The position numbers were made by a program, and so were the translations under genes. This document shows, piece by piece, positions 30,821 to 40,723 of a stretch of DNA of 64,000 bases. Every line of letters starts with the position of its first letter. The first letter of the stretch is position 1. The notes beneath the pieces were generated by a model. The model saw only the letters and a list, made by a program, of their open reading frames with translations. It had not been told where the DNA came from and did not search any database. The stretch comes from Mycobacterium sp. D16Q13 (GTDB lineage Bacteria; Actinomycetota; Actinomycetes; Mycobacteriales; Mycobacteriaceae): assembly GCF_002013375.1 (NCBI RefSeq), contig NZ_MAEW01000012.1:1-64000 (forward strand). The letters run 5' to 3'.

Positions 30821-31344
30821 GCGCCACCTCCAGTTTCGGCTGCCCCAGCCAGATTTAGTTCCTGCGGGTTGGGCGTTGTGAACTCCACCTGCACGACCGC
30901 ACTCTCAATATCGGAGAACGCGAGATCACGGACGGTCCAGCCGGTGCCCTTGACCGGTTTACGCACCACCACTTGTATTCCGTCTTCGTTCGCGATGCCG
31001 ATGCGGCCGAGCAGATCCTCACCGTCGGCGAGGCGAATCTGCGCCATCCGGCCGTGGGCACGTCGAAAATGCACCGGAGTGGTCAGCGGACGGTCGACTC
31101 CGGGTGTGGTGATTTCCAGCTCGTAGGCCTCCCAGCCGGTATCCGCCTCGTCCAAGAATGCCGATGCGGTGCGACTCAGCGCGGCGACCGCGTCCAAGTC
31201 CACCGGAGAGTCCGAGTCGACCACGATCGTGATGCGGGCAGGAACCGTGTCGTCGTTAACGACGACACTCTCGATCTCGACGCCTGACCGGGAGAACTCG
31301 GGAGCGAGCAGCTCGATCACCTGGTCATCGGATGGCAGCCCCAT
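30817..31344 (-). CDS. rimP: Ribosome maturation factor RimP
   Basis: 175 residues. RimP N domain with [21 protein letters not shown] and the conserved [17 protein letters not shown], then an SH3-like C domain. Needed for 30S assembly. Homologue of Rv2842c; rimP-nusA is the conserved order. Divergent from the Tat lipoprotein gene with a 140-base gap. Confidence 0.95.
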   Translation of the reverse strand: MGLPSDDQVIELLAPEFSRSGVEIESVVVNDDTVPARITIVVDSDSPVDLDAVAALSRTASAFLDEADTGWEAYELEITTPGVDRPLTTPVHFRRAHGRMAQIRLADGEDLLGRIGIANEDGIQVVVRKPVKGTGWTVRDLAFSDIESAVVQVEFTTPNPQELNLAGAAETGGGA

Positions 31345-31484
31345 GGCGTTTGTGGCTCCTCATCTTGAGTTGTCGGGCGGTTCAGCTTGCACACACTAGC
31401 CGGACTCTCGTCCTGACCAGCACTCCACCTTACGCCCGGCGAGGGCTGTCATGCGCTAACCGCGCGCACTGGCAGGATGGGCGA

Positions 31485-31955
31485 ATGCCCAAAAGCCTGT
31501 CGCGCCGCGACCTGTTGATCGGCGGCGCCGCGCTGGGCGTTGCCGTCGTGGCCGCCGCGTGCCAGCAGACACCCGATGCCAAACCCGAGGTGGACGACCT
31601 GCTGATCCAGATCGACCTCGCGCAGCGCGATGCCACATCGGCAGCCGCAGCGGCCACCGCCAATGCCGAGCTGGCACCCGCGCTAACGGCCGTCGCGGCA
31701 ATCCGCCGCGCGCACGGTGTCGCACTGACCAGGGAGCTCGCCCGCATCCCGGGCGCGACCACGACCACGCCGCCGTCCAGCACCACCACATCGCCGGCAT
31801 CACCGCCACCACAGGTCGGGCAGATCAAGACCCAACTCAAGGACTCCTCGAGATCAGCGATGGACCTGGCGACGAAACAGAGCGGATACCGCGCCGGATT
31901 GCTGGCCTCGATCAGCGCAGCCTGTGCCTCGGCAGCCGAGGTTGACTTGCCATGA
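31485..31955 (+). CDS. Probable Tat-exported lipoprotein (Rv2843-like)
   Basis: 156 residues from ATG 31485. N-terminus SRRDLLIGGAALGVAVVAAAC has a twin-arginine motif and a loose lipobox. Mature part is Ala-rich helical with a Thr/Pro/Ser stretch (TTTTPPSSTTTSPASPPP). Overlaps the DUF4439 gene by four bases. The pair next to rimP matches Rv2843-Rv2844; function unknown. Confidence 0.78.
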   Translation: MPKSLSRRDLLIGGAALGVAVVAAACQQTPDAKPEVDDLLIQIDLAQRDATSAAAAATANAELAPALTAVAAIRRAHGVALTRELARIPGATTTTPPSSTTTSPASPPPQVGQIKTQLKDSSRSAMDLATKQSGYRAGLLASISAACASAAEVDLP

Positions 31956-32422
31956 CAACGACCGAACCCACACCGCAGCCGCCCGCCTCGGCCGATGACA
32001 CCGCACTGGCCGACGCCCTGGCCAATGAACACGCCGCCATCTATGCGTACGGGCTGGTATCGGCGCACTCGGTGCCCGACAACAACTGGCTGGTCACCGA
32101 GTGCCTCATCGAACACCGGCTATGCCGCGAGGAATGCATCGCCAAGCTACGTGGCCGTTCGGTGACCGCACCGGTCGCCGCCGCCGGCTACAAGACTCCG
32201 TTCCCGGTGAACACCCCCGCCGACGCCACCACGTTGGCGCTGCAGGTCGAGGCGGACACGGCCGCGCGCTGGCGCGCCGTCGCCGAACAGGCCGACAACG
32301 GTGATGATCGTGGATTCGCTGTCCGGATGCTCACAGAGAGCGCGATCCGCGCGGCGCGGTGGCGGGTCACCGCGGACATCACGCCCGCCAGTATCGCGTT
32401 CCCAGGAGGAACCGAAACCTAG
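31952..32422 (+). CDS. DUF4439 ferritin-like protein (Rv2844-like)
   Basis: 156 residues. Helical DUF4439 domain: ALANEHAAIYAYGLV, then IEHRLCREECI and a helix with AARWRAVAEQ. Glu/His pairs resemble a ferritin-like core, but a full iron site is not evident. Coupled by ATGA to the Tat lipoprotein; probably the two work together in the envelope. Converges on the SRPBCC gene with a four-base stop overlap. Confidence 0.8.
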   Translation: MTTTEPTPQPPASADDTALADALANEHAAIYAYGLVSAHSVPDNNWLVTECLIEHRLCREECIAKLRGRSVTAPVAAAGYKTPFPVNTPADATTLALQVEADTAARWRAVAEQADNGDDRGFAVRMLTESAIRAARWRVTADITPASIAFPGGTET

Positions 32423-32901
32423 GCGAAGTGCTTCTGGGTGTCGGTGATCAGACCGGACAGCCCACGACGGATCACCGGCTTGAGGTGGCGGGTGAAGCCG
32501 AGAGACGGCTCGATGAAGAAGCTCCAGGTGAACAGCGAGCCCGTCGCGGTGCCCACCACCTCGTAGAGCTCACCGAACCGTTTGGTGCCCGGGAAGGTCG
32601 CCGTCTCGACGGTGAACGCGTTGCGGTACCGCTCGGGGCTCTCCTCCCACACAATGAACCGCTCGTTGACCGCGGCACCGGGAAGCGCGAGCTTGGCGGT
32701 GCGGGTGGAGCCCACGCCCCGCGGCTCCGGCGACGTCCAGCTGATCTTGTTGATGGCTTTGCACCAGTGCAGCGGACTTTCACCATTGAGCTCGGCCCAC
32801 ACCGTCGCCGCATCCTTGGGCAGCGGGGTGGAGAACGTATACACGAAATCGCTTGTGTTGAAATCGCTTTCGACCAGCGGGGCAAGCTTAAAAGACGGCA
32901 T
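32419..32901 (-). CDS. SRPBCC (START-like) family protein
   Basis: 160 residues. Polyketide cyclase/dehydrase-type helix-grip fold: an N-terminal strand VYTFSTPLPKDAATVWAEL, middle WTSPEPRGVGSTRTAKL and a long C-terminal helix (LGFTRHLKPVIRRGLSGLI). Binds hydrophobic ligands in other family members; no catalytic residue evident. Starts two bases after the proS stop. Confidence 0.8.
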   Translation of the reverse strand: MPSFKLAPLVESDFNTSDFVYTFSTPLPKDAATVWAELNGESPLHWCKAINKISWTSPEPRGVGSTRTAKLALPGAAVNERFIVWEESPERYRNAFTVETATFPGTKRFGELYEVVGTATGSLFTWSFFIEPSLGFTRHLKPVIRRGLSGLITDTQKHFA

Positions 32902-32903
32902 GT

Positions 32904-34661
32904 CTATACCTTATCGCCTACCGAAATCGCCTCCGTGACGGACGTCACAGCGTCGGCCACCGCAATGGACTGCGCCTCCCCGGTGAACCGGTTGCGCAAT
33001 TCGAGGGTTCCGTCGGCCCAACCGCGGCCGATCACCACGATCCAGGGCACACCAAGCAGCTCGGCGTCCTTGAACTTGACCCCCGGCGAGACGGTGCGGT
33101 CATCGAGCAGCACCTCATGCCCCAGCCGATCCAGGTCGGCGGCAAGCTGCTCGGCCCCCGCCCGCGCGGCGTCGTCCTTGTTGGCGATGACGACGTGCAC
33201 ATCGAACGGCGATACCGCGGCGGGCCAGCGCAGCCCGAGCTCGTCATGCTGCTGCTCGGCGACGACGGCCACCAGCCGCGAGACGCCGACACCGTAGGAG
33301 CCCTGGGTGAGCCGCACCGGTTTGCCGTTCTCGCCGAGCACGTCGACAGTAAATGCGTCGGTGTACTTGCGGCCCAACTGGAAAATGTGGCCGATCTCGA
33401 TCCCGCGTGCCGACACCAGTTGCCCGCCACCGTCGGGCGAAGGGTCACCGTCGCGGACCTCGGCGGCCTCGATGGTTCCATCGGGGGCGAAGTCGCGACC
33501 GGCGACCAGGTTGACCACGTGCTTGCCGGGTTCATCGGCACCGGTGATCCAGCTGGTGCCCTCCACGATCCGAGGGTCGACCAGGTAGCGAACACCGTTC
33601 GCGATCAATCCCTTCGGTCCGATGTAGCCGCGCACTAGGAACGGATGCTTGGCAAAGTCCGCGTCACCGAGCAGCTCGTACTCGGCGGGCTCCAGCGCGG
33701 CACCGAGGCGCTTGTCGTCAATCTCACGATCCCCGGGTACGCCAACGGCGAGCAGCTCCCACTCACCACCGGGCTGGCGCACCTTCAGCAGAATGTTCTT
33801 GAGAGTGTCCGCCGCCGTCACGGGCCTGCCGAGATCGGCGGAGTTCGCCCAGTCCACCAGAGTCGCGATGGTCGGAGTGTCACCCGTCTCGTGCACCACT
33901 GCTTCGGGAAGTCCTTCGACGGACCGCGCCGGCGGTGCCGGTGTGACAACCGCCTCGACGTTGGCGGCATATCCGGATTCCACGCATCGAACGAAAGTGT
34001 CTTCCCCAGTGGGACTTTCGGCGAGGAACTCCTCGGATGCACTACCGCCCATGGCTCCTGACGTGGCGGCCACAATCACATAGTCCAGGCCCAGCCGGCC
34101 GAAGATCCGTTGGTACGCCTCACGGTGCGCGTGATAAGCCGTCTTGAGCCCGTCATCGGAGGTGTCGAAGGAATACGAATCCTTCATAACGAATTCGCGC
34201 CCACGCAGAATGCCCGCACGCGGACGCGCCTCGTCCCGGTACTTCGTCTGGACCTGGTAGAGGATGACCGGGAAATCCTTGTAGGAGCTGTACTCCCCCT
34301 TCACGGTGAGCGCGAAGAGCTCCTCGTGGGTGGGGCCCAGCATCATGTCGTTGTCGCGCCGGTCCTTGAGCCGGAACAGCGAATCGCCGTACTCGGTCCA
34401 TCGGTTCGTGGTCTCATACGGTGCGCGCGGAAGCAGAGCCGGCAGCAGGATCTCCTGGCCGCCAATGGCATTCATCTCTTCGCGGACGATGTTCTCGATC
34501 TTGCGGAGGACCCGAAGGCCGAGCGGCAGCCAGCTGTAGACACCCGGCGCGATGGGCCGCACATAGCCCGCACGGATGAGCAGCTTGTGGCTGGGAACCT
34601 CGGCGTCGGCCGGGTCGTCGCGCAGCGTGCGTACGAATAGCTCGGAAAGTCGGGTAATCAC
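32904..34661 (-). CDS. proS: Prolyl-tRNA synthetase
   Basis: 585 residues from GTG 34661 (reads [23 protein letters not shown]), the M. tuberculosis-type start. Class II motifs: [19 protein letters not shown], motif 2 [17 protein letters not shown], motif 3 [12 protein letters not shown]. The bacterial insertion (editing) domain lies in the middle and the anticodon-binding domain at the C-terminus. Homologue of Rv2845c. Confidence 0.97.
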   Translation of the reverse strand: MITRLSELFVRTLRDDPADAEVPSHKLLIRAGYVRPIAPGVYSWLPLGLRVLRKIENIVREEMNAIGGQEILLPALLPRAPYETTNRWTEYGDSLFRLKDRRDNDMMLGPTHEELFALTVKGEYSSYKDFPVILYQVQTKYRDEARPRAGILRGREFVMKDSYSFDTSDDGLKTAYHAHREAYQRIFGRLGLDYVIVAATSGAMGGSASEEFLAESPTGEDTFVRCVESGYAANVEAVVTPAPPARSVEGLPEAVVHETGDTPTIATLVDWANSADLGRPVTAADTLKNILLKVRQPGGEWELLAVGVPGDREIDDKRLGAALEPAEYELLGDADFAKHPFLVRGYIGPKGLIANGVRYLVDPRIVEGTSWITGADEPGKHVVNLVAGRDFAPDGTIEAAEVRDGDPSPDGGGQLVSARGIEIGHIFQLGRKYTDAFTVDVLGENGKPVRLTQGSYGVGVSRLVAVVAEQQHDELGLRWPAAVSPFDVHVVIANKDDAARAGAEQLAADLDRLGHEVLLDDRTVSPGVKFKDAELLGVPWIVVIGRGWADGTLELRNRFTGEAQSIAVADAVTSVTEAISVGDKV

Positions 34662-34713
34662 GGTTGCACAGCATATCGGCGCGCCGTCGAGGCCTCCGGC
34701 TAGCATCGAGCGC

Positions 34714-35073
34714 ATGCGTGCGTGGGCGATCATTCCGGCGGTGGCGATGTTCGGCCTGGGAGTCGCGGCACCGGCCGACGCCGCCCCGGCCACGGTCAAA
34801 TATTCGTTGTCGGCAATTGGAATCGGCAATGCCGACTTCACCGTCTCGTACCAAGACGGGAATCAGCTCCGGGAGGAGTCCGGACACACGTTCGCCGGGT
34901 ATTACTGGGAGCGCACGGTGAAGCTCAACGGAGCTTCACCGGTTCTTCGGGTGACCGCGGCCGGACCTCCGAGCGTGTTCCGGATGTCCTGTCACATCAC
35001 CGTCAACGACGGCATCCCCGTCACCAACGGACTGCTGTTCCGTGCCGGGGACTACACCCCGCAGGACTGCTAG
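34714..35073 (+). CDS. Small exported protein
   Basis: 119 residues from ATG 34714. Signal peptide ([23 protein letters not shown]) with cleavage expected after ADA. The mature domain is beta-rich ([20 protein letters not shown]) with two cysteines ([10 protein letters not shown] and the last residue). Resembles small mycobacterial secreted proteins of unknown function. Stop overlaps the efpA stop by four bases. Confidence 0.75.
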   Translation: MRAWAIIPAVAMFGLGVAAPADAAPATVKYSLSAIGIGNADFTVSYQDGNQLREESGHTFAGYYWERTVKLNGASPVLRVTAAGPPSVFRMSCHITVNDGIPVTNGLLFRAGDYTPQDC

Positions 35074-36596
35074 GCCGGTTGTTCTTCGTCCAGGCCCTGG
35101 TCGTGCGCCGACTGTGCCTTCTGCGCATGCGCGACGTCGGCAGCGGTGTAGCTGATGAACAACGCCGCCACTCCGACCAGCACAGCTGTTCCGGCGATCC
35201 ACAAGAGGCCGTAGGTGTAGCCGTGGTCGAGGGCGTGCAGCTGCGCTTGGTTCATGTTCTGCACGGGCCCCTTGGCTCCGCCCAGATACAGCGTGCGCGA
35301 GGTGATGATCGCCTGGATGATCACCAGAACGATGGGGCCACCCAGGTTCTGCAGCATGAGAGAAATGGCGGATAGCGGCCCGATGCGGTCGGCATCCACG
35401 CCGGTGATGGCCGAGAGGATCACCGGCACCACGATGGTGCCGATGCCGAGTCCACCGACGAAGATGAGCGTCGCGAAATCCGGGAAGTAATCGATGGTCC
35501 GGTCGACCGTCGAGCCGTACAGCATCGCGCCAAACACCACGACGCCACCGCACAGAATCAGCACCCGAGGCGCCATGCGCGTGACGAGTTGCGACGACAG
35601 GGCCAAACCGATTCCCATGCCGACGACGAACGGAATAGCAGAGACGCCGGTTCGCAGCGGGCTGTATTTCATCAGGTCCTGCATGTACAGGCCGATGGTG
35701 ATGGTCAGGGTGAAGAGCACCCCGCCTGCCATGAAAATCGCCGCGAAGGTAGCGACCCGATTGCGGTCCTTGAACAGGCTAAGCGGCAGCACCGGGTTCT
35801 CCGCGGTGCGTTCGACGAGCAGGAATGCGATCAGGAGCACGGCGGCGACGATCAGCGACACGATCGTGTAGGGGGAATCCCAGCCACGGTCGGGGCCCTG
35901 AGTGAAGCCGAACACCGCGGCGGTACAGCCGAGTGTCGCCAGCACCGATCCCGTGACGTCGAGCTTCATCGGTTCACGTTCGGTCTCGGACAGCGACCGC
36001 ACGGCGAGATAGATCATGAGCGCACCGGCAGGCACATTGATAAGGAACGCCAGACGCCAGGACACTTCGGCCAGCGCACCGCCGACAATCAGTCCGGCGA
36101 TGGAACCCACCCCCGTCATGGCACCGAACACCGCGACGGCCGCGGTACGCAGCGGCCCCTTGGGGAACGTGGTCGCGACCAATGCCAGCGCGGTGGGAGA
36201 TGCGACGGCCGCACCCACGCCCTGGATGAGACGGAAGACAGCCAGGCCGATGTCCTCCTGCGCGAGACCCACCCCGATGGACGCGAGGGTGAACAGCGCG
36301 ATACCACCGATGAAGACGCGCTTGCGGCCGAAGGTGTCACCGAGGCGTCCACCGAGCAACATCAGCCCGCCAAAGGACAGCATGTACGCGGTGATGACCC
36401 AGCTTCGGGTGGCATCGTTGAGGTGCAGCTCGGCCTGAATCTTGGGCAGTGTGACGACCGCGATGGTGCCGTCCATGGTGGCCAGGAACTGCATACCGGC
36501 AATCGCGATGACGGCATACAGGTAGTGCCGGGACGGCAGAAGTTCTCGCGCCTTTTGAGTGAGCTGCTCGACGCTGAGGGCAGGCATGGAGGACAC
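35070..36596 (-). CDS. efpA: EfpA-like MFS drug exporter
   Basis: 508 residues, QacA-type with 14 membrane helices. Motif A is GGRLGDTFGRKRVF and the helix-5 antiporter motif follows. Close along its length to Rv2846c EfpA, including the SWVITAYMLSFGGLMLLGG region. The N-terminus is shorter than in M. tuberculosis. Probably cotranscribed with cysG, 28 bases upstream. Confidence 0.93.
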   Translation of the reverse strand: MSSMPALSVEQLTQKARELLPSRHYLYAVIAIAGMQFLATMDGTIAVVTLPKIQAELHLNDATRSWVITAYMLSFGGLMLLGGRLGDTFGRKRVFIGGIALFTLASIGVGLAQEDIGLAVFRLIQGVGAAVASPTALALVATTFPKGPLRTAAVAVFGAMTGVGSIAGLIVGGALAEVSWRLAFLINVPAGALMIYLAVRSLSETEREPMKLDVTGSVLATLGCTAAVFGFTQGPDRGWDSPYTIVSLIVAAVLLIAFLLVERTAENPVLPLSLFKDRNRVATFAAIFMAGGVLFTLTITIGLYMQDLMKYSPLRTGVSAIPFVVGMGIGLALSSQLVTRMAPRVLILCGGVVVFGAMLYGSTVDRTIDYFPDFATLIFVGGLGIGTIVVPVILSAITGVDADRIGPLSAISLMLQNLGGPIVLVIIQAIITSRTLYLGGAKGPVQNMNQAQLHALDHGYTYGLLWIAGTAVLVGVAALFISYTAADVAHAQKAQSAHDQGLDEEQPA

Positions 36597-36624
36597 CTTA
36601 CCGTCCTCTTAACGTGCCCTTAGG

Positions 36625-37824
36625 TCACAAAGAGGCGCCGTACGCAGCAACGGGGCCGATGACGATGATTGCCGGCGGCCTAATGCCCTGCGAGCGAATG
36701 CGCTCTGGCGCACTGGCAAGGTCGGCGCGCAGCACGCGTTGCTCATCAGTCGTGCCGTGTTGCACCACCAGCACCGGGGTATCCGCAGGTCGGCCACCAT
36801 CGATGAGCACCTTCGCGAACTGCTCGATGCGCTCGACGGCCATCAGCAACACGATGGTCCCCTTCAAGGCAGCAAGCGCATCCCAATTGACTAACGATTC
36901 CGGATGTCCCGGCGCGACGTGTCCGCTGACCACCACGAACTCGTGGTTGACCGCACGATGGGTGACGGGCACCCCGGCAGCCGCAGGAACGGAGATTGCG
37001 CTGGTCACACCCGGTACGACGGTCACCTGGACGCCCGCCTCGGCGCAAGCCAGCACCTCTTCGTAGCCACGGGCGAAGACGAACGGGTCCCCACCCTTCA
37101 GACGGACGACGAACTTGCCTTCCTGCGCCCGTTCAATGAGCACCCGATTGATCTCCTGCTGAGCCATCGCGCGGCCGTAGGGGATCTTCGCGGCGTCGAT
37201 GACCTCGACGTGGGGTCCCAGATCGGCGAGAAGTTCGGCGGGAGCAAGCCGGTCGGCGACAACCACATCGGCCTGAGCCAGGAGCCGGCGTCCACGGACG
37301 GTAATGAGATCAGGATCACCCGGTCCCCCGCCGACGAGTGCCACGCCCACTGGCCTTGTTTCGGCGATTTCGGTGATGAGCCCGCGCTGCAACGCCTCGT
37401 GGATGGCTGAACGCAGGGCGGCTGACCGCCTGTGCTGACCACCGGTCAAAACACCGACCGCGATGCCGTCGTGATTAAAGGACGCCGGGGTGACCGCAGT
37501 GCCCTCCCGGGCGGCGTCAGCCCGGACACAGAAGATGTGACGTCGGTCCGCTTCGGACACCACCGCGGCGTTGACCTCCGGGGCGTCGGTGCAGGCGATG
37601 GCGTACCACGCCCCATCGAGATCGCCGTCCTGATACGGCCTGAGGTCGAGGGTGATCGAGGCCATGCCTTCGACTGCGGGGGTGGCGCTGGGGGCAATCA
37701 CGTGGACATCGGCGCCGCTGGCGATCAACAGCCCGAGACGCCGCTGCGCGACGGATCCGGCGCCGACGACTACGACCTTGCGTCCCGCGAGGCGAAGGCC
37801 GACGAGGTAGGCGTCATGAGTCAC
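36625..37824 (-). CDS. cysG: Siroheme synthase (multifunctional)
   Basis: 399 residues. N-terminal precorrin-2 dehydrogenase/ferrochelatase with VVGAGSVAQRRLGLL; C-terminal uroporphyrinogen-III methyltransferase with VGGGPGDPDLITVRG, VVRLKGGDPFVFARG and LLMAVERI. Makes siroheme for sulfite and nitrite reductases; precorrin-2 is also a cobalamin intermediate. Homologue of Rv2847c, but no longer next to cobB. Confidence 0.95.
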   Translation of the reverse strand: MTHDAYLVGLRLAGRKVVVVGAGSVAQRRLGLLIASGADVHVIAPSATPAVEGMASITLDLRPYQDGDLDGAWYAIACTDAPEVNAAVVSEADRRHIFCVRADAAREGTAVTPASFNHDGIAVGVLTGGQHRRSAALRSAIHEALQRGLITEIAETRPVGVALVGGGPGDPDLITVRGRRLLAQADVVVADRLAPAELLADLGPHVEVIDAAKIPYGRAMAQQEINRVLIERAQEGKFVVRLKGGDPFVFARGYEEVLACAEAGVQVTVVPGVTSAISVPAAAGVPVTHRAVNHEFVVVSGHVAPGHPESLVNWDALAALKGTIVLLMAVERIEQFAKVLIDGGRPADTPVLVVQHGTTDEQRVLRADLASAPERIRSQGIRPPAIIVIGPVAAYGASL

Positions 37825-37900
37825 CGCGCGAGTTTACGTGGGATGACTTCGCGTGGCAGGTCGGCCATGCTCCGAGCGGTCCGTGCTGTAATCAAGCACC

Positions 37901-39883
37901 GTGCAATCCCATCGCATGCAACCCGCGGAGTTAGCCCAGGCCGCGATGACCGCCGCCCTCATGGGGGCTATCGCCGTGGTCTCCATCGTGCTGCCGGGCG
38001 CGGTGGTGTTCGCCTGGTTGGGGGCCGTCCCGATGGGGGTGCTCTGTTACCGGCATCGCATCCGGGTGGCCTTGGCGGCATGTGTCGCCGCCGGCCTCAT
38101 CAGCTTCCTGATCGCGGGATTCGGCGGGCTGGTTTCGGCGCTGACGTGCGCATACATGGGTGCGATCGCCGGCCAGGTGAGGCGCCGAAACCGCGGCGCG
38201 GCAACCATGTTGGCCGTCGCGGCGCTGTGGGGCGTGCTGGTCTCCTGGTTCTGTGTCGGCGTGTTCGCAGCCTTGAGGAATCTTCGCGAGGTCGTTCTGG
38301 GTGCGGTGGCCGCCAATGTCGGCGGGTTCGCCACGCTGTTGGATGGCGTGCCGCTGCTCGGCCGCGCCGCGGCGGGATTGGACCATGCCGTGCAGGGTTG
38401 GATCGTGCACTGGCCCTGGTTCTTTGGGGTATCGGTATGGCTCATCGTCATCTTCGGAACCTCGTTCGGATGGCGGGTCCTGACTCCTGTCCTACGACGG
38501 CTCGAGGAAGTTACCGACCTCGCGTCCGTGGGCACGCTGCCCGCCCCTCACGAGGACGTTCCGCCCGGCCCGCTGCCGACCGTGCTCACCAACGCCGGAT
38601 ATCGATACGCCGGCGCCGACCGGGATGCGCTGGCCCCGGTGACCATGAGCGTCGATATCGGCGAGCACATCGCGGTGACCGGTGCCAATGGCTCCGGCAA
38701 GTCCACCCTGATGCGCATCTTGGCGGGGATCACACCCACGACCGGGACCATCGAACGCCCCGCCGGAGTGGGTCTGGGCCAGGTGGGCGGGACAGCGCTG
38801 GTCCTGCAACACCCCGAGAGTCAGGTACTGGGGCTACGCATTGGCGACGACATCGTGTGGGGGCTGCCGCATGACCGCGAGATCGACATCGAAAGCCTGC
38901 TCGTTGAGGTGGGTCTCGGCGGGATGGGCGATCGGGACACCGCAGGACTCTCAGGCGGAGAGCTCCAGCGGCTCGCGGTCGCCTCGGCATTGGCCCGGGA
39001 TCCCGCTCTCCTGATCGCCGATGAGGTGACCACCATGGTCGACCACACCGGCAGGCAGACACTCATCAAGGTGCTCGATGGACTCACCGCGCACCATCGT
39101 TTGGGGCTGGTACACATCACGCATTACCCACAGGAGGCGAATGCCGCCGATCGGGTGGTGTCACTGGGCAGCAGCGGCAACGCGGACGCGCGTGAGCCTG
39201 CGCAGCGCCCATCCCCCATCGAATCTGACAGCGGCGAAACGATTCTCGATGTACAGGGAGTCTCTTTCGATTACGCGGCCGGAACACCATGGTCGCAATC
39301 AGTACTCCGGGACATCTCTTTTCAGGTTCGTTCCGGCGACGGGATGCTGCTTTGTGGCGGCAACGGTTCCGGCAAGTCCACCCTGGCCTGGATCATGGCG
39401 GGCCTGCTGGATCCCTCAGCGGGTCAATGCCTGCTCGATGGCCGTCCCGCCGCGGAACAGGTTGGTGCGGTGGCGTTGTGCTTCCAGGCCGCCAGACTGC
39501 AACTGCTGCGGGGGCATGCCGGTGCGGCGGTGGCCGCGCTGGCCGGGTACTCGGCCTCGGATACCGACAGCATTGCTCGGGCCTTGGCCTCGGTCAGCCT
39601 GGATCCGAACATCGGTGGGGTTCTTATCGATCGGCTCAGCGGCGGACAGCTGCGGCGAGTCGCCCTGGCCGGACTGCTGGCCCGCTCGCCACGCCTGCTG
39701 ATTCTCGACGAGCCATTGGCGGGTCTGGACGTTGACGCGCAGGCCGACCTCATCGATCTCTTGGTGCGCATCCGCAACCAGGGGCAGGCCGTCATCGTGA
39801 TATCTCATGACACCGACAGCTTGTCCCCGCTGTGTCCCCGCACCATTCGTCTCGAGCAAGGTGAGTTGGTGACCGCCGGATGA
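37901..39883 (+). CDS. ECF transporter: S-like membrane domain fused to two ATPases
   Basis: 660 residues from GTG 37901. Residues about 1-200 hold five or six hydrophobic helices, an S-component-like domain. The first ATPase has GANGSGKST, LSGGELQ and LLIADE; the second has GGNGSGKST, LSGGQLRR and LLILDEP. Both EcfA units and the substrate-binding membrane part are therefore in one chain. EcfT follows with a four-base overlap. Resembles the Rv2326c-Rv2325c arrangement. The substrate (a vitamin or metal) cannot be read from sequence; neighbouring cysG/cob genes make a corrinoid or cobalt route possible, as inference. Confidence 0.88.
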   Translation: MQSHRMQPAELAQAAMTAALMGAIAVVSIVLPGAVVFAWLGAVPMGVLCYRHRIRVALAACVAAGLISFLIAGFGGLVSALTCAYMGAIAGQVRRRNRGAATMLAVAALWGVLVSWFCVGVFAALRNLREVVLGAVAANVGGFATLLDGVPLLGRAAAGLDHAVQGWIVHWPWFFGVSVWLIVIFGTSFGWRVLTPVLRRLEEVTDLASVGTLPAPHEDVPPGPLPTVLTNAGYRYAGADRDALAPVTMSVDIGEHIAVTGANGSGKSTLMRILAGITPTTGTIERPAGVGLGQVGGTALVLQHPESQVLGLRIGDDIVWGLPHDREIDIESLLVEVGLGGMGDRDTAGLSGGELQRLAVASALARDPALLIADEVTTMVDHTGRQTLIKVLDGLTAHHRLGLVHITHYPQEANAADRVVSLGSSGNADAREPAQRPSPIESDSGETILDVQGVSFDYAAGTPWSQSVLRDISFQVRSGDGMLLCGGNGSGKSTLAWIMAGLLDPSAGQCLLDGRPAAEQVGAVALCFQAARLQLLRGHAGAAVAALAGYSASDTDSIARALASVSLDPNIGGVLIDRLSGGQLRRVALAGLLARSPRLLILDEPLAGLDVDAQADLIDLLVRIRNQGQAVIVISHDTDSLSPLCPRTIRLEQGELVTAG

Positions 39884-40656
39884 GTCAGCGACGTCCGTTG
39901 ATGCTCATGCGGCCGGTGCCCGGGCCGTCTCCCATCCACGCGCTCTGGGCGGGAACGAAACTCATTGCCGCGTTGGCGATATCGGTGCTACTGACCATCA
40001 TGCCGTCCTGGACAGCGATTGGGCTTGTCGCCCTGCTTATTCTCGTCACGGCGGCACTCGCCAGGATCTCCCCCAGGTGTGTCCCGTCCGTTCCGCGCTG
40101 GGTCGCGTTGCTTGTGGTGGCGGGCAGCTTATTCACCATCGTCAACGGTGGAGCTCCCGAGCTGACGCTCGGACCGGCCACCGTCGGTGTCGGCGGTTTC
40201 CTGGATTTCCTGCGCGTCACATCGCTCGGCCTGGTTCTGATCGGTCTCGGCGCGGTCATCTCGTGGACCACCCAAGTAGCCGATATCGCCCCAGCGGTGG
40301 CGCTCTTGTGTCGGCCGCTGCGCGTCTTGCGTGTACCTGTCGACGACTGGGCGGTCACCATTTCCCTGGCGTTCCGAATGTTCCCCATGCTGTCCGAGGA
40401 GTTCCGCCTGTTAGCGGCCGCACGCAGACTCCAGCCGCCTCAGCCCGAGAAGCCCTCGCGGCGTGCGGAAGTCGTTGATCTCTGCACCGCCGCGATGGTC
40501 GTCTCACTCCGTCGGGCCACCGAGATGGGCGACGCCATCACGGCACGGGGCGGTGCGGGGCGGATCTCGGCGCACCCGGCCTATCCGGGATGGCGTGACG
40601 CGTTTGCGGCAACAGTGCTTATCGGGGTCTTCGCACTCGCGTTGGCGCTGAGCTGA
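39880..40656 (+). CDS. ECF transporter transmembrane protein EcfT
   Basis: 258 residues with about six helices. The cytoplasmic coupling helices show LAAARRLQPP and AITARGGAGR (the Ala-Arg-Gly motifs that touch the ATPases). Starts in the stop codon of the fused S/ATPase gene. Pairs with it as one transporter. Confidence 0.9.
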   Translation: MSQRRPLMLMRPVPGPSPIHALWAGTKLIAALAISVLLTIMPSWTAIGLVALLILVTAALARISPRCVPSVPRWVALLVVAGSLFTIVNGGAPELTLGPATVGVGGFLDFLRVTSLGLVLIGLGAVISWTTQVADIAPAVALLCRPLRVLRVPVDDWAVTISLAFRMFPMLSEEFRLLAAARRLQPPQPEKPSRRAEVVDLCTAAMVVSLRRATEMGDAITARGGAGRISAHPAYPGWRDAFAATVLIGVFALALALS

Positions 40657-40657
40657 A

Positions 40658-40677
40658 GGTGGGCTCGGAGCCCCACC
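40658..40677. terminator. Hairpin between ecfT and the GAP gene
   Basis: GGTGGGCTC pairs with GAGCCCCACC, with one bulged C, between two convergent genes. No U tract. Confidence 0.5.
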
Positions 40678-40723
40678 AATGGCACCACCGAATGGATACC
40701 CCACCAGCTGGACTCCACCAGCA

